Source of the DNA: JAAYYY01 sp964579295 | GTDB taxonomy: Bacteria > Chloroflexota > Anaerolineae > Promineifilales > Promineifilaceae | Reading direction: 5' to 3' | NCBI GenBank assembly: GCA_964579295.1 | Contig: CAZOGK010000016.1 | Location: 1 to 64,000, forward strand | DNA length: 64,000 nucleotides | Part shown: positions 8,716 to 17,450 of the stretch, one piece after another | How positions within the stretch are numbered: the first letter of the stretch is position 1 | How the letters are laid out: each line of letters starts with the position of its first letter | Notes under the pieces: generated by a model | The model's input: the letters and a program-made list of their open reading frames with translations, nothing else | What the model was told of the DNA's origin: nothing | The model's database searches: none | Translations under genes and position numbers: made by a program

Positions 8716-11700
8716 ATGCCCTCACGACTGACCCGCTGGGCCGATGGCCTGATTGAGGCCGGCATCCTGCTCGCCGTGGTCCTCGCGCCTCTCTTCTTCA
8801 ATATCCATTCCGACCGCGTCTTCGAGCCGGACAAGCTGACGCTGATCCGCTCCATTGCCCTGGTGATGAGCGCCGCCTGGCTGGCGCGCTTTGTCGAAAT
8901 GGCCGGCTGGCGCGACCGGCGCTGGCTGAGCTGGCGCGACCCGGCCAGCATCTGGCGCATGCCTTTTGTGCTGCCGGTCGCCCTGCTCGTCCTCGTCTAC
9001 CTGCTCGCCACCATCTTCTCGGTGACGCCCCGCGTGAGCTGGGCCGGCAGCTACCAGCGGCTGCAGGGTACCTACACCACGCTCAGCTACGTGGTCATCT
9101 TCGCCCTGGCAGCGGCCACCATCCGCCGCCGTGAGCAAATCAACCGCATCGTCACCACGGCCATCATCACCAGCATCCCCGTCTCCCTCTACGGCCTGCT
9201 GCAGCATTACGCGCTGGACCCGCTGCCCTGGGGCGGCGACACGCAGGAGCGGATTGCCGGCCATATGGGCAACGCCATCTTCATCGCCGCCTACCTGATC
9301 ATGATATGGCCGCTGACGGCGGTGCGCATCGTCGACGCCTTCACCAACATTCTCGGCGACGAAGAGCTGAGCTACGCCGACGTAGCGCGCAGCAGCGTCT
9401 ATATCTTCACCCTGGCCATCCAGACCGTCGCCATCTACTGGTCCGGCAGCCGCGGTCCCTGGCTCGGCCTGGGCGTGGCCGCCTTTGCCCTGGCGCTCAT
9501 CCTGCTCGTCAGCCTGCGCAACGCCAGCGGCGAAGGGCGCTTTAACCGGCGCGACTTTGGCCGGGCGCTGGCGCTCACGCTCGGCGTCATCGTGGGCGGC
9601 GGCGGGCTGCTCTTCCTGCTGGTGCGCCTGCTGGCCGCCGGCGGCCGCCTCACCAGCCTCGGCGGCGCGGCCACCTGGCTGGTCGCCTTTGCCGCCGGCG
9701 CGGCGCTGGCGGCGCTGGCGATTCTCATCCTCATGGCCGCCGGGCGCGGCTGGCGCTGGCTCTGGCTGAGCTGGCTGCTGCTGGCCGTCCTCGGCGTCGC
9801 CTGGGTGGCGCTCTTTAACCTGGCGCCGCCGCCGGGGCAGGCCAGCGCGCTGCCCGACGCCGTGCAGGAGACGGTCGAAGCGTGGCGCCAGATTCCCAAC
9901 GTCGGTCGCTTTGGCCGCCTGCTGGAGGCGGAATCGGGAACCGGCCGCGTGCGCGTGCTTATCTGGGAAGGCGCGCTCGACTTGCTGGCGCCGCACGAGC
10001 CGCTCATCTTCCCCGACGGCCAGCGCGACCCGTTCAACTTCCTGCGCCCGCTGCTGGGCTACGGCCCGGAGTCGATGTACGTGGCCTACAACCCCTTCTA
10101 CGTGCCGGAGCTGGCGACGCTGGAGGCGCGCAACGCCTCGCCCGACCGCAGCCATAATGAGACCTTCGACGCCCTGGTCATCACCGGCGCGCTCGGCTTC
10201 CTCGTCTGGCAGGCGCTCTACCTGGCTGTCTTCACCTACGGCTTCCGCTGGCTGGGGGTGGTGCGCAGCCAGCGCGACCGCAACCTGCTCATTGCCCTGT
10301 GGATAGGCGGGGCCGTGGCCGGCGCGCTGATTATCGTCAGCCTGCTCGGCCTGCCCTACATCGGCGTCGCCATCCCCTTTGGCAGCATCGCCGGGCTGGT
10401 CCTTTATCTCATCTACTACGCCCTCTTTACCGGCGGCGCGGCCGCGGACGCCGACCCCTTTCATGTCGAGCGCCTGCTGCTGCTGGGCCTGGTCGCCGCC
10501 ATTATTGCCCACTACGTGGAAATCCACTTCGGCATTGCCATCGCCAGCACCCGCGTCCATTTTTTCCTCTACGTGGCCCTCATGTTCCTCGTGGGCTACT
10601 TGCTGCCGCGGCTGAGCGAGGAGGCGGAAGAGGAAGCGGCCGCCGCGCCGCCCGCCCAGCGCCGCCGCCGCTCGCGCCGCATCCTGCGCGAGCGCGCGGC
10701 CAGCTGGCTGCGCCCGGCCCTGGCCGCCGCCTTTGTCCTGGCCGCCATCACCGGCACGCTCGGCTTCGAGTTCATGAACTACAGCCAGCCGCCCGACCAG
10801 CCCATTGTCTCGGTCGAAGATATACCCAGCGCCGGGGCCATCGTGCACCAGTCCCTGCTCGTTCATCCCGGCCGTGGCTTCGCCGATAGCCCGTTCGTCT
10901 TCCTGGTCATCGTCATGAGCTGGGCGCTGGGCCTGCTCGCCTTCCTCAGCGAGATGGTGCGGCAGGGGCAGCTCCGCTTCAAGCTGCAGGACGGCCTGCC
11001 GGGCAACCGCGGCGCTTATGCCGCCGTGGCCCTGGTCGTCCTCCTCGTCGCCGGCGCCGCCAGCCACATGCTGGGCGCGGACGCCGGCTCGGTCACCGGG
11101 CGACTGGGCTATGGGCTGCTGCTCATCTGGGCGGCGCTGCTGCTCTATGCCGCGCTGCGCCTCTTCACCGGCCGGCGCGGCGCGCGCGTCGTCGCCGGCA
11201 GCGTCGGCCTGCTGGCCCTGCTGCTGGCGCTGCCCGTGCTGGTCGCCGGCAGCCTCTACGGCTGGGCGCTGCTGTTGGGCGGCGCCGTCGTCCTCTATCT
11301 CGTCTGGGACGGCGACTGGGCCGAGCTGGCCACGCCGGCGCTTATCCTCGGCGGCGGCAGCCTGGCGGTGGGGCTGGCCGTGGCCTACCTGCAGGCGGCG
11401 CGCATCCGCCACGCCCTCTTTGTCGGCCCCAGCCTGCCGGGCACGGCCAGCCAGATAGAGCGCCTGCTGGCGGCCACGGACCAGTTCGCCGGCTTCCTCA
11501 CCTTCTTCTATCTGTTCGTCTTTGCCCTGATGCTGCTGGGCGGACTGGCGCTGGCGCGGCGCCCGGAGGGGCGCGCGCTGCCCGCCGGAACCACCGCCGG
11601 CTTCATCGCCCTCGGCGCGCTGTTGGCCGCCGCCTTTTTCCTGGTCAACGCCACCAACCTGCGCATTGTGCAGGCCGACATCATCTATAAGCAGGCGCGC

Positions 11701-12567
11701 CCGCTCGACGCCGAGGCGACCCGCGCGCGCCAGCCGGAGCTGTGGGATAGGCCCATTGCCATCTACGAGCACGCCCTCAGCCGCGCGCCGCTGGAGGATT
11801 TCTATTACCTCTTCCTGGGCCGGGCGCTGCTGGAGAAGGCTTCGCTGACCGTCGACGCGGCCGAGCAGCAGCGTCTGCTGGAAGAGGCGCGGGCGCGGCT
11901 GCTTTTTGCCCAGGAGATTAACCCGCTCAATACCGACCACACGGCTAACCTGGCCCGCCTCACCACGCGCTGGTCCACGCTGCCCATTAACGAGCCGGCG
12001 GAACAGGCCGCCCTGGTGCGCACAGCCCGCGACTATTACGAGGCAGCGCTGACGCTCAGCCCGCAAAACTCGGTGATCCGCAACGAGTACGGCAACCTGC
12101 TGGCGACGCTGGAAGGGGATTGTGAGGCGGCGGTAGCCGTCTTCGAGGAGTCGCTGGCGATTGACCCCTACTACGACACCACCTACCTGGGCCTGGCCGG
12201 CGTCTACGACCTGTGCGCCGCCAGCGCCGATGGGACGACGCGGGCCGACTATTACCGCCGCGCCGGCGAGCTGGCCGCAGAGGCGGCGGCGCGCGGCGCC
12301 ACCCCGGCCGGCGACCTGCTGAGCCAGGCCGCCACCTTCTACGAACGCGGCGGCGCGCCCGAGCAGGCCATCGCCGCCCTGCAGGAAGCGCGCCTGCAGC
12401 CCGACCTCACCAGCCCGCTCTGGGAGCTGGATTTCCGCCTCGCCAACCTTTACCTCGCCCTCGGCGACGCCGACCTGGCCCGCACCCACGCCACCGCCGC
12501 CCTCGCCGCCGCCCCGCCGGCCGAGCAGACGGAAATAGAGGCGTGGTTGGACGAGCTGGAAGAGTAG
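8716..12567 (+). CDS. O-antigen ligase-like (Wzy_C) polytopic membrane protein with second membrane block and C-terminal TPR domain
   Basis: A 1283-residue integral membrane protein. Residues 10-600 hold about 12 hydrophobic segments and a large periplasmic loop that contains the ligase/polymerase-type motif DRSHNETFD (His480). This is the signature of O-antigen ligase/Wzy-like proteins that join or polymerise lipid-linked glycans. A short basic/acidic cytoplasmic stretch (about 635-665) is followed by a second set of membrane helices (about 670-1000), and residues 1020-1283 form TPR repeats (for example NEYGNLLATLEGDCEAAVAVF). The family is usually about 400-800 residues, so the second membrane block is extra. 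The next gene is a MraY/WecA-type transferase, which supports a role in cell-surface polysaccharide or glycoprotein assembly. No ribosome site precedes the ATG. Confidence 0.8.
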   Translation: MPSRLTRWADGLIEAGILLAVVLAPLFFNIHSDRVFEPDKLTLIRSIALVMSAAWLARFVEMAGWRDRRWLSWRDPASIWRMPFVLPVALLVLVYLLATIFSVTPRVSWAGSYQRLQGTYTTLSYVVIFALAAATIRRREQINRIVTTAIITSIPVSLYGLLQHYALDPLPWGGDTQERIAGHMGNAIFIAAYLIMIWPLTAVRIVDAFTNILGDEELSYADVARSSVYIFTLAIQTVAIYWSGSRGPWLGLGVAAFALALILLVSLRNASGEGRFNRRDFGRALALTLGVIVGGGGLLFLLVRLLAAGGRLTSLGGAATWLVAFAAGAALAALAILILMAAGRGWRWLWLSWLLLAVLGVAWVALFNLAPPPGQASALPDAVQETVEAWRQIPNVGRFGRLLEAESGTGRVRVLIWEGALDLLAPHEPLIFPDGQRDPFNFLRPLLGYGPESMYVAYNPFYVPELATLEARNASPDRSHNETFDALVITGALGFLVWQALYLAVFTYGFRWLGVVRSQRDRNLLIALWIGGAVAGALIIVSLLGLPYIGVAIPFGSIAGLVLYLIYYALFTGGAAADADPFHVERLLLLGLVAAIIAHYVEIHFGIAIASTRVHFFLYVALMFLVGYLLPRLSEEAEEEAAAAPPAQRRRRSRRILRERAASWLRPALAAAFVLAAITGTLGFEFMNYSQPPDQPIVSVEDIPSAGAIVHQSLLVHPGRGFADSPFVFLVIVMSWALGLLAFLSEMVRQGQLRFKLQDGLPGNRGAYAAVALVVLLVAGAASHMLGADAGSVTGRLGYGLLLIWAALLLYAALRLFTGRRGARVVAGSVGLLALLLALPVLVAGSLYGWALLLGGAVVLYLVWDGDWAELATPALILGGGSLAVGLAVAYLQAARIRHALFVGPSLPGTASQIERLLAATDQFAGFLTFFYLFVFALMLLGGLALARRPEGRALPAGTTAGFIALGALLAAAFFLVNATNLRIVQADIIYKQARPLDAEATRARQPELWDRPIAIYEHALSRAPLEDFYYLFLGRALLEKASLTVDAAEQQRLLEEARARLLFAQEINPLNTDHTANLARLTTRWSTLPINEPAEQAALVRTARDYYEAALTLSPQNSVIRNEYGNLLATLEGDCEAAVAVFEESLAIDPYYDTTYLGLAGVYDLCAASADGTTRADYYRRAGELAAEAAARGATPAGDLLSQAATFYERGGAPEQAIAALQEARLQPDLTSPLWELDFRLANLYLALGDADLARTHATAALAAAPPAEQTEIEAWLDELEE

Positions 12568-12569
12568 CC

Positions 12570-12625
12570 GTTAGCCTGTGGCTTTTTGCCAGAGGCTAAC
12601 AGCTAAAGGCCAAAGGCTAAAAGCT
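12570..12625. repeat. Heptad array 3 (8 units, NNNNGCY)
   Basis: Starts two bases after the TAG at 12565-12567. Eight units in register, of which AAAGGCT, AAAGGCC and AAAAGCT are typical. It fills nearly all of the 66-bp gap before the next gene. Confidence 0.8.
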
Positions 12626-12633
12626 CCAACGCC

Positions 12634-13617
12634 ATGCTCACCTTCCTCCTCATCTTCATCATCGCCCTCGGCACCACCGCGCTCAGCATCCCGTGGCTGC
12701 GGCGGCTGGCGTTGAGCGCGGGCTTTGTCGATACGCCCAATGCGCGCAAGGTGCATACCACGCCCATTCCGCTGCTGGGCGGGCTGGCCATTGTCGCCGG
12801 CGCGATTCTGGCCGTCTTCTTTGCCTTTCGCGGCGAGGCGCCGCGCTCCATTGTCGGCGCGCTCATTGCCGGCGCCATCGTCGCCCTGCTTGGCCTCTTT
12901 GACGACCGGCGCAGCCTGCCGCCCATCGTGCGCCTGCTGGTGCAGACGGCCGCCGCCGCTATCCTCATCTACTTCGGCGTGCGCGTGCGCCTGCCCATCC
13001 CCGAGCCGCTGAATATGGCGCTGACCCTCTTCTGGATACTGGGCATCACCAACGCCATCAACCTGCTGGACAATATGGATGGGCTCAGCGCCGGCGTCAG
13101 CGCTGTCGCCGCCGCCTTCATGACCCTGCTCGGCGCCGTCAACGGCCAGTATCTCGTCTCGGCGCTGGCGGCGGCCATCCTCGGCGCTTGCCTCGGCTTC
13201 CTGCGCTACAACTTCCAGCCAGCCCGCATTTTCATGGGCGACGCCGGCGCCTACTTCCTCGGCTTCTGGCTGGCCGTGCTCGGCATCCAGCTCCGCTTTC
13301 CCGGCAACGTCAACTTCGTCACCTGGATGGTGCCCGTCTTCGTGCTGGGGCTGCCCATCTTCGACACCACGCTCGTCACCATCTCCCGGCTGCGGCGCGG
13401 CGTCCATCCCTTTACCGCCGGGCGCGACCACCTCAGCCACCGGCTCGTGCAGCGTGGCTTCAGCCAGCGGGAAGCCGTGCTCATCCTCTACCTGCTGGCC
13501 GGCGCCTGCGGCATGGTCGCCCTCTTCATCACCGAAGCCAGCGTCGCCGAAGGCTACCTGCTCGGCGGCCTGACGGCGCTGCTGGCCGCCGCCGCAATCT
13601 GGAAGCTCGATTCGTAG
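12634..13617 (+). CDS. MraY/WecA-type phospho-sugar-1-phosphate transferase
   Basis: A 327-residue polytopic membrane enzyme of the polyprenyl-phosphate N-acetylaminosugar-1-phosphate transferase family, which loads the first sugar phosphate onto undecaprenyl phosphate. The conserved acidic motifs are visible: DDRR at residue 90, NAINLLDNMDGLSAG near 140-155 and MGDAGAYFLGF near 200, plus the C-terminal HPFTAGRDHLSHRLV loop typical of the WecA/TagO branch rather than MraY proper. About ten membrane helices fit. The neighbouring O-antigen-ligase-like gene suggests a shared surface-glycan pathway. No ribosome site is seen before the ATG; the heptad array ends 8 bp upstream. Confidence 0.88.
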   Translation: MLTFLLIFIIALGTTALSIPWLRRLALSAGFVDTPNARKVHTTPIPLLGGLAIVAGAILAVFFAFRGEAPRSIVGALIAGAIVALLGLFDDRRSLPPIVRLLVQTAAAAILIYFGVRVRLPIPEPLNMALTLFWILGITNAINLLDNMDGLSAGVSAVAAAFMTLLGAVNGQYLVSALAAAILGACLGFLRYNFQPARIFMGDAGAYFLGFWLAVLGIQLRFPGNVNFVTWMVPVFVLGLPIFDTTLVTISRLRRGVHPFTAGRDHLSHRLVQRGFSQREAVLILYLLAGACGMVALFITEASVAEGYLLGGLTALLAAAAIWKLDS

Positions 13618-13728
13618 GTGAGCGCCAGGTGACAGGCCCGCCCTCTTGCACGCTCACCAGAGGGCGAAAAAATTAAGCTTGAATCGGTAGCCAGCGACCC
13701 CCATCTTGGGTTACACTACAGGGGCACA

Positions 13729-14436
13729 ATGACGAAAAAACAATCAGCGCGCGCCCGGCGGTTGGCGCAGCAACAGCGCCAGAAACAGCGCGTGCGCACC
13801 ACACTCATCGGCAGCGGTCTCCTGGTCGCCGCCGTCATCGCCCTCCTCGTTTACTTCTCGGGGCAGGGTCCAGAGGAGACAACCCCTATGCAGACCGAGC
13901 GGCCCCTGGCGGGCCTGTCGCCGGAAGAGCGTGCGGGCTACTATGGCGCCTATCCGGAGATGGTTATCGACACGACCCGGTCGTACGAAGCCATCATCCG
14001 CAGCGAAGCCGGCGACATCCGCGTCCGCCTCTTTGACGACGAAGCGCCGCAGACTGTCAACAGCTTCGTCTACCTGGCGAACCAGGGCTATTACGACAAC
14101 ACCACCTTCCACCGGGTCATCGAAAACTTCATGGCGCAGGCCGGCGACCCCACCGGCACCGGCCGCGGCGGCCCGGGCTACACCTTCGCCGACGAGTTTC
14201 AGAGCGGCCTCCGCTTTGACCGTGCCGGTCTGCTGGCTATGGCCAATGCCGGGCCGGCGACCAATGGCAGTCAATTCTTTATCACCTTTGTTCCCACCCC
14301 CCATCTCGACAACCGCCACACCATCTTTGGTGAAGTCGTAGAGGGGGCAGAGGTCTTGTCCCAGATAACGCGGCGCGAACCAGGTTCATCCCGCTCCGGT
14401 ACGGTGATTGAGAGAATTGACATCGTCGAGGAGTAG
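13729..14436 (+). CDS. Membrane-anchored cyclophilin-type peptidyl-prolyl isomerase
   Basis: A 235-residue protein with a basic N-terminus (MTKKQSARARRLAQQQRQK), one membrane anchor (about residues 26-44) and an extracytoplasmic cyclophilin domain (about 80-235). Cyclophilin landmarks include EAPQTVNSFVYLA, FHRVIENFMAQAGDPTGTG (Arg near residue 128), GLLAMANAGPATNGSQFFIT and HTIFGEVVEG, so catalysis of prolyl bond isomerisation in folding secreted proteins is likely. A short linker (about 45-75) separates anchor and domain. AGGGG lies upstream of the ATG. A strong intrinsic terminator follows at 14500, so this is probably the last gene of its transcript. Confidence 0.92.
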   Translation: MTKKQSARARRLAQQQRQKQRVRTTLIGSGLLVAAVIALLVYFSGQGPEETTPMQTERPLAGLSPEERAGYYGAYPEMVIDTTRSYEAIIRSEAGDIRVRLFDDEAPQTVNSFVYLANQGYYDNTTFHRVIENFMAQAGDPTGTGRGGPGYTFADEFQSGLRFDRAGLLAMANAGPATNGSQFFITFVPTPHLDNRHTIFGEVVEGAEVLSQITRREPGSSRSGTVIERIDIVEE

Positions 14437-14499
14437 GCGGCTACCGGCACGGTAGACGAGGCAGCAGCATCGCCTTCCGCCCGCTCCTAACCCTCATTG

Positions 14500-14536
14500 G
14501 CATCCGGCGTCGCCCCAGACGCCGGATGCCTTTTTG
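14500..14536 (+). terminator. Rho-independent terminator after the cyclophilin gene
   Basis: GCATCCGGCGTC (14500-14511), six-base loop, and the perfect 12-bp complement 14518-14529, followed by CTTTTTG. The strongest classical terminator in the window. Confidence 0.9.
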
Positions 14537-14578
14537 TCTAACGCTTTCTAAGAAACGCCCCACCGGCTCCGCCCCCGC

Positions 14579-14678
14579 NNNNNNNNNNNNNNNNNNNNNN
14601 NNNNNNNNNNNNNNNNNNNNNNNNNNNNNNNNNNNNNNNNNNNNNNNNNNNNNNNNNNNNNNNNNNNNNNNNNNNNNN
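14579..14678. other. Assembly gap (100 N)
   Basis: Exactly 100 N. It removes the start of the first C39-like gene. Alignment to its tandem paralogue implies about 33 missing residues, which here would fit roughly 100 bp. Confidence 0.95.
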
Positions 14679-15947
14679 GCCATGCCCAGCCGTTATGTGG
14701 CGCGCCTGCCGGAGCCTATCCAGGCGCTCGGCGTGCGCAGCCACGTGGCGGCGCTGCCCACGGCCAGCGCCGCCGGCGACGCCAGCTACCTGCTGGCCGA
14801 GATTGAGAGCCCGGCCGCGGCCCCGGCCGCCACCCACACCGCCCCACCCACGCCCACGCCCCTGCCCACCACGGCCCAGGGCGAGCAGACGGCGGCTGTC
14901 AATCTGGCCGCGCCCACCAGCGCGCCTACTGCCAGCCCCACGCCGGCGGCCACAGCCACCCCGGCCGCACCTATTCCGCCCAGCGCCCGCCTGCGCGGCA
15001 TCGTCCACCATTTCCAGGACTGGAACAACTGCGGCCCGGCCACGCTGAGCATGGCGCTCAGCGCCTTCCAGATTTACCGCACCCAGACACAGACCGCCTC
15101 CTTCCTCAAGCCGGACAAAGAGGACCGCAACGTCAACCCCTGGGAGATGGCCGCCTACGTGAACGAGCTGACCGACGTGGCCGCTCTCTACCGCGCCAAC
15201 GGCAACCTGGACACGCTGCGCCGCCTGCTGGCGGCCGGCTTCCCCGTCATCGTCGAGGTGGGCATCGACCCGCCCGGCGACTATGCCTGGATGGAGTGGT
15301 ACGGCCATTACCTGCTGCCCGTGGCCTACGACGACGCCAGCCGCACCTTCTGGGTCTACGACTCCTGGTTCGGCACCAGCGAAGTGCCCGCCGAAAACGC
15401 CGACGCCGAGGGGCGGCCCGTCGACTACGACGTGCTGGACGACTACTGGCGCCAGTTTGTGCGCAGCTACGTCGTCCTCTACCCGCCGCAGGAAGCGGCC
15501 GCCGTCGCCGCCATTATCGGCGCCGACATGGACGACGAGACGATGTGGCAAAACGCGCTGCGCCGCAGCCAGGAAGAGCTGCAGGCCAACCGGGAAGACG
15601 CCCACGCCTGGTTCAACCTGGGCACCGTCTATAATGCCCTGCGCGATTACGGGCGCGCCGCCGACGCCTTTGACCAGGCGCGCAGCCTGGCGCTGCCCTG
15701 GCGCATGCTCTGGTACCAGTTCGGCCCCTACGAGGCCTACTACGAAACAGGCCGCTATGACGACGTGGTGGTGCTGGCCGACGTCACCCTGCAGGACCGG
15801 CCCTACTTTGAAGAAGCTTTCTATTACAAGGGATTAGCCCTCGCGGCGCTGGGCGACGGGCGCGAGGCGCGCCGCCTGCTGGAAAAGGCGGCCAGCTTCA
15901 ACCCCAACTACGCCCCCGCGCGCGCAGCGCTGGATAATCTGGAGTAA
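14679..15947 (+). CDS. C39-like cysteine peptidase with TPR tail, N-terminus in gap
   Basis: A 423-residue visible part of a protein with a low-complexity Thr/Pro/Ala linker (residues about 40-105 of the visible part), a papain-like C39 domain and a C-terminal TPR region. The catalytic Cys is in NNCGPATLSM, the His in WYGHYLLPVAYDD and the Asp in VYDSWFG. The TPR part includes AWFNLGTVYNALRDYGRAADAF. The start codon and probable membrane anchor lie in the N gap: the paralogue 5 bp downstream has an anchor followed by LPGSYVVRL, matching AMPSRYVARL here. C39 domains process or bind peptides, often leader peptides, outside the membrane, but no ABC exporter is nearby. The ribosome site of the next gene lies in its last codons, so the two are co-translated. 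Confidence 0.82.
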   Translation, partial: AMPSRYVARLPEPIQALGVRSHVAALPTASAAGDASYLLAEIESPAAAPAATHTAPPTPTPLPTTAQGEQTAAVNLAAPTSAPTASPTPAATATPAAPIPPSARLRGIVHHFQDWNNCGPATLSMALSAFQIYRTQTQTASFLKPDKEDRNVNPWEMAAYVNELTDVAALYRANGNLDTLRRLLAAGFPVIVEVGIDPPGDYAWMEWYGHYLLPVAYDDASRTFWVYDSWFGTSEVPAENADAEGRPVDYDVLDDYWRQFVRSYVVLYPPQEAAAVAAIIGADMDDETMWQNALRRSQEELQANREDAHAWFNLGTVYNALRDYGRAADAFDQARSLALPWRMLWYQFGPYEAYYETGRYDDVVVLADVTLQDRPYFEEAFYYKGLALAALGDGREARRLLEKAASFNPNYAPARAALDNLE

Positions 15948-15952
15948 GACGC

Positions 15953-17398
15953 ATGAACAAACCGACGAGCCGGCTGATTGCTATCGCCGCCTTTTTCATG
16001 ATTCTCGTTTCCCTCGGCCTCTTTGCCCTGCCGCGGGTGGTGCGCGCCCTGCCGGGCAGCTACGTCGTCCGGCTGCAGAACCACCCGCTCACCAGCGGCG
16101 TCGTCGAGCTGGTCACCACGCCCATGCCGTCTTCCCTGCCCACACGCAGCAGCGAGCAGACAGCCGCCGTCGCCGCCGCGCCCGCCTTTGAGATCCGCGG
16201 CATCGACGAGCAGGGCAGCTCCTTTGGTAACCCGGAAATCGCCGCCGCCGCGCCGGACGAGCCGCCCGCGCCCCAGCCCAGCCCGACGCGCGAGACGATT
16301 ATTATCACCGTCGGCGGCGAAGCGACCGCCGAACCGCAGGACGCCGCCGTGGACGAGCCGACGCCCACGCCCAGCCCCACGGCCACGGCCACGCCGCCGC
16401 CGCTGCCTGACCGCGTGATGCTGGACAACGTGCCCGTCGAGGTGCAGAGCTTTAACAACTGCGGCCCGGCCAACATGACCATCGTCCTCAACTACTGGGG
16501 CGTGCAGACCAGCCAGGCCGAAGCCGCTTCCTACCTCAAGCCCAACCGCGAAGACCGCAACGTCAGCCCGTGGCAGATTAACGACTACGTCAACGAGTTT
16601 ACGTCGATGAAGTCCACGGCCCACGCCAGCGGCACGCCGGAAATCCTCAAGCAGCTCATCGCCGCCGGCTTCCCCGTTGTCATCGAAAAGGGCTACGAGC
16701 CGCGCCAGGGCAATGAGGGCTGGTACGGCCACTACCTCACCGTCTACGGCTACGACGAGACGAAGCAGGAGTTCTACAGCCGCGATACCTACCTCGGCCC
16801 CACCGACGGCAGCCCGCGCATCGACAGCTACGACGAGTTCATGATGTGGTGGCAGCAGTTCTACTACACCTTCTACGTCATCTACCCGGAGCATCGCGCC
16901 GGCGAGGTCTTCAGCATCATCCCGCAGGTGCTGCAGGACGACGAGACGATGTGGCGGCACACCATCGAGGTCGCCCGCCGCGAGCTGCAGGCCGATTCTG
17001 AAAACGTCTTCACCTGGTTTAACCTGGGCGTGGCGCTCACCCGGCTGGCGGCTATCACCGGCAACCAGCAAGAGTATCAGGAAGCGACCCAGGTCTTTGA
17101 CCGCGCCCGCGACATCGGCCTGCCGCCGCGCACCCTCTACTACGAGCATCGCCCCTTCCTGGCCTACTACCGCACCGGCCGCTTCAACGACATCCTGGAG
17201 CTGACCGGCGCGCTCATCAACGACGCCGGCGGCAAATGGGTGGAAGAGGTCCATTACTGGCGCGGCAACGCCCTGGCGATGACCAACGAGCTGCGCGCCG
17301 CGCAGGAAGCTTACCAGGAAGCGCTGCGGGTCAACCCCAACTTCTACTACGCCGAATGGGCGCTGGACGATGTGAACAGCCGGCTGGGCGATAGCTAG
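15953..17398 (+). CDS. C39-like cysteine peptidase with membrane anchor and TPR tail (tandem paralogue)
   Basis: A 481-residue protein with an N-terminal membrane anchor (about residues 8-26), a Pro/Thr-rich linker (about 95-150), a C39-like domain and TPR repeats from about 340. The catalytic candidates are Cys in FNNCGPANMTIVLNYWG, His in WYGHYLTVYGYDE and Asp in SRDTYLG. Shared blocks with the upstream gene include SYLKPNREDRNVSPWQINDYVNE, split here only by normal variation, and DDETMWRHTIEVARRELQA. Five bases separate it from the upstream stop, and GGAG lies in the overlap region. It is probably exported and attached to the outer face of the membrane. The substrate is unknown. A small hairpin follows the stop. 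Confidence 0.85.
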   Translation: MNKPTSRLIAIAAFFMILVSLGLFALPRVVRALPGSYVVRLQNHPLTSGVVELVTTPMPSSLPTRSSEQTAAVAAAPAFEIRGIDEQGSSFGNPEIAAAAPDEPPAPQPSPTRETIIITVGGEATAEPQDAAVDEPTPTPSPTATATPPPLPDRVMLDNVPVEVQSFNNCGPANMTIVLNYWGVQTSQAEAASYLKPNREDRNVSPWQINDYVNEFTSMKSTAHASGTPEILKQLIAAGFPVVIEKGYEPRQGNEGWYGHYLTVYGYDETKQEFYSRDTYLGPTDGSPRIDSYDEFMMWWQQFYYTFYVIYPEHRAGEVFSIIPQVLQDDETMWRHTIEVARRELQADSENVFTWFNLGVALTRLAAITGNQQEYQEATQVFDRARDIGLPPRTLYYEHRPFLAYYRTGRFNDILELTGALINDAGGKWVEEVHYWRGNALAMTNELRAAQEAYQEALRVNPNFYYAEWALDDVNSRLGDS

Positions 17399-17412
17399 CC
17401 AGTCCTGACTTG

Positions 17413-17433
17413 GCGCGATGTGAAAAATCGCGC
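17413..17433. terminator. 7-bp hairpin between convergent genes
   Basis: GCGCGAT (17413-17419), loop GTGAAAA, ATCGCGC (17427-17433) in the 52-bp gap between two convergent stops. Plausible weak bidirectional terminator. Confidence 0.45.
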
Positions 17434-17450
17434 TGCATAAACTCAATAGG

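Noticed and set aside
8722..12489. 1255-residue ORF on the minus strand opposite the O-antigen-ligase-like gene
   Set aside because: Product is low-complexity Gln/Gly/Arg/Asp-rich with no domains; the plus strand has a clear membrane protein. It is an artefact of high GC.
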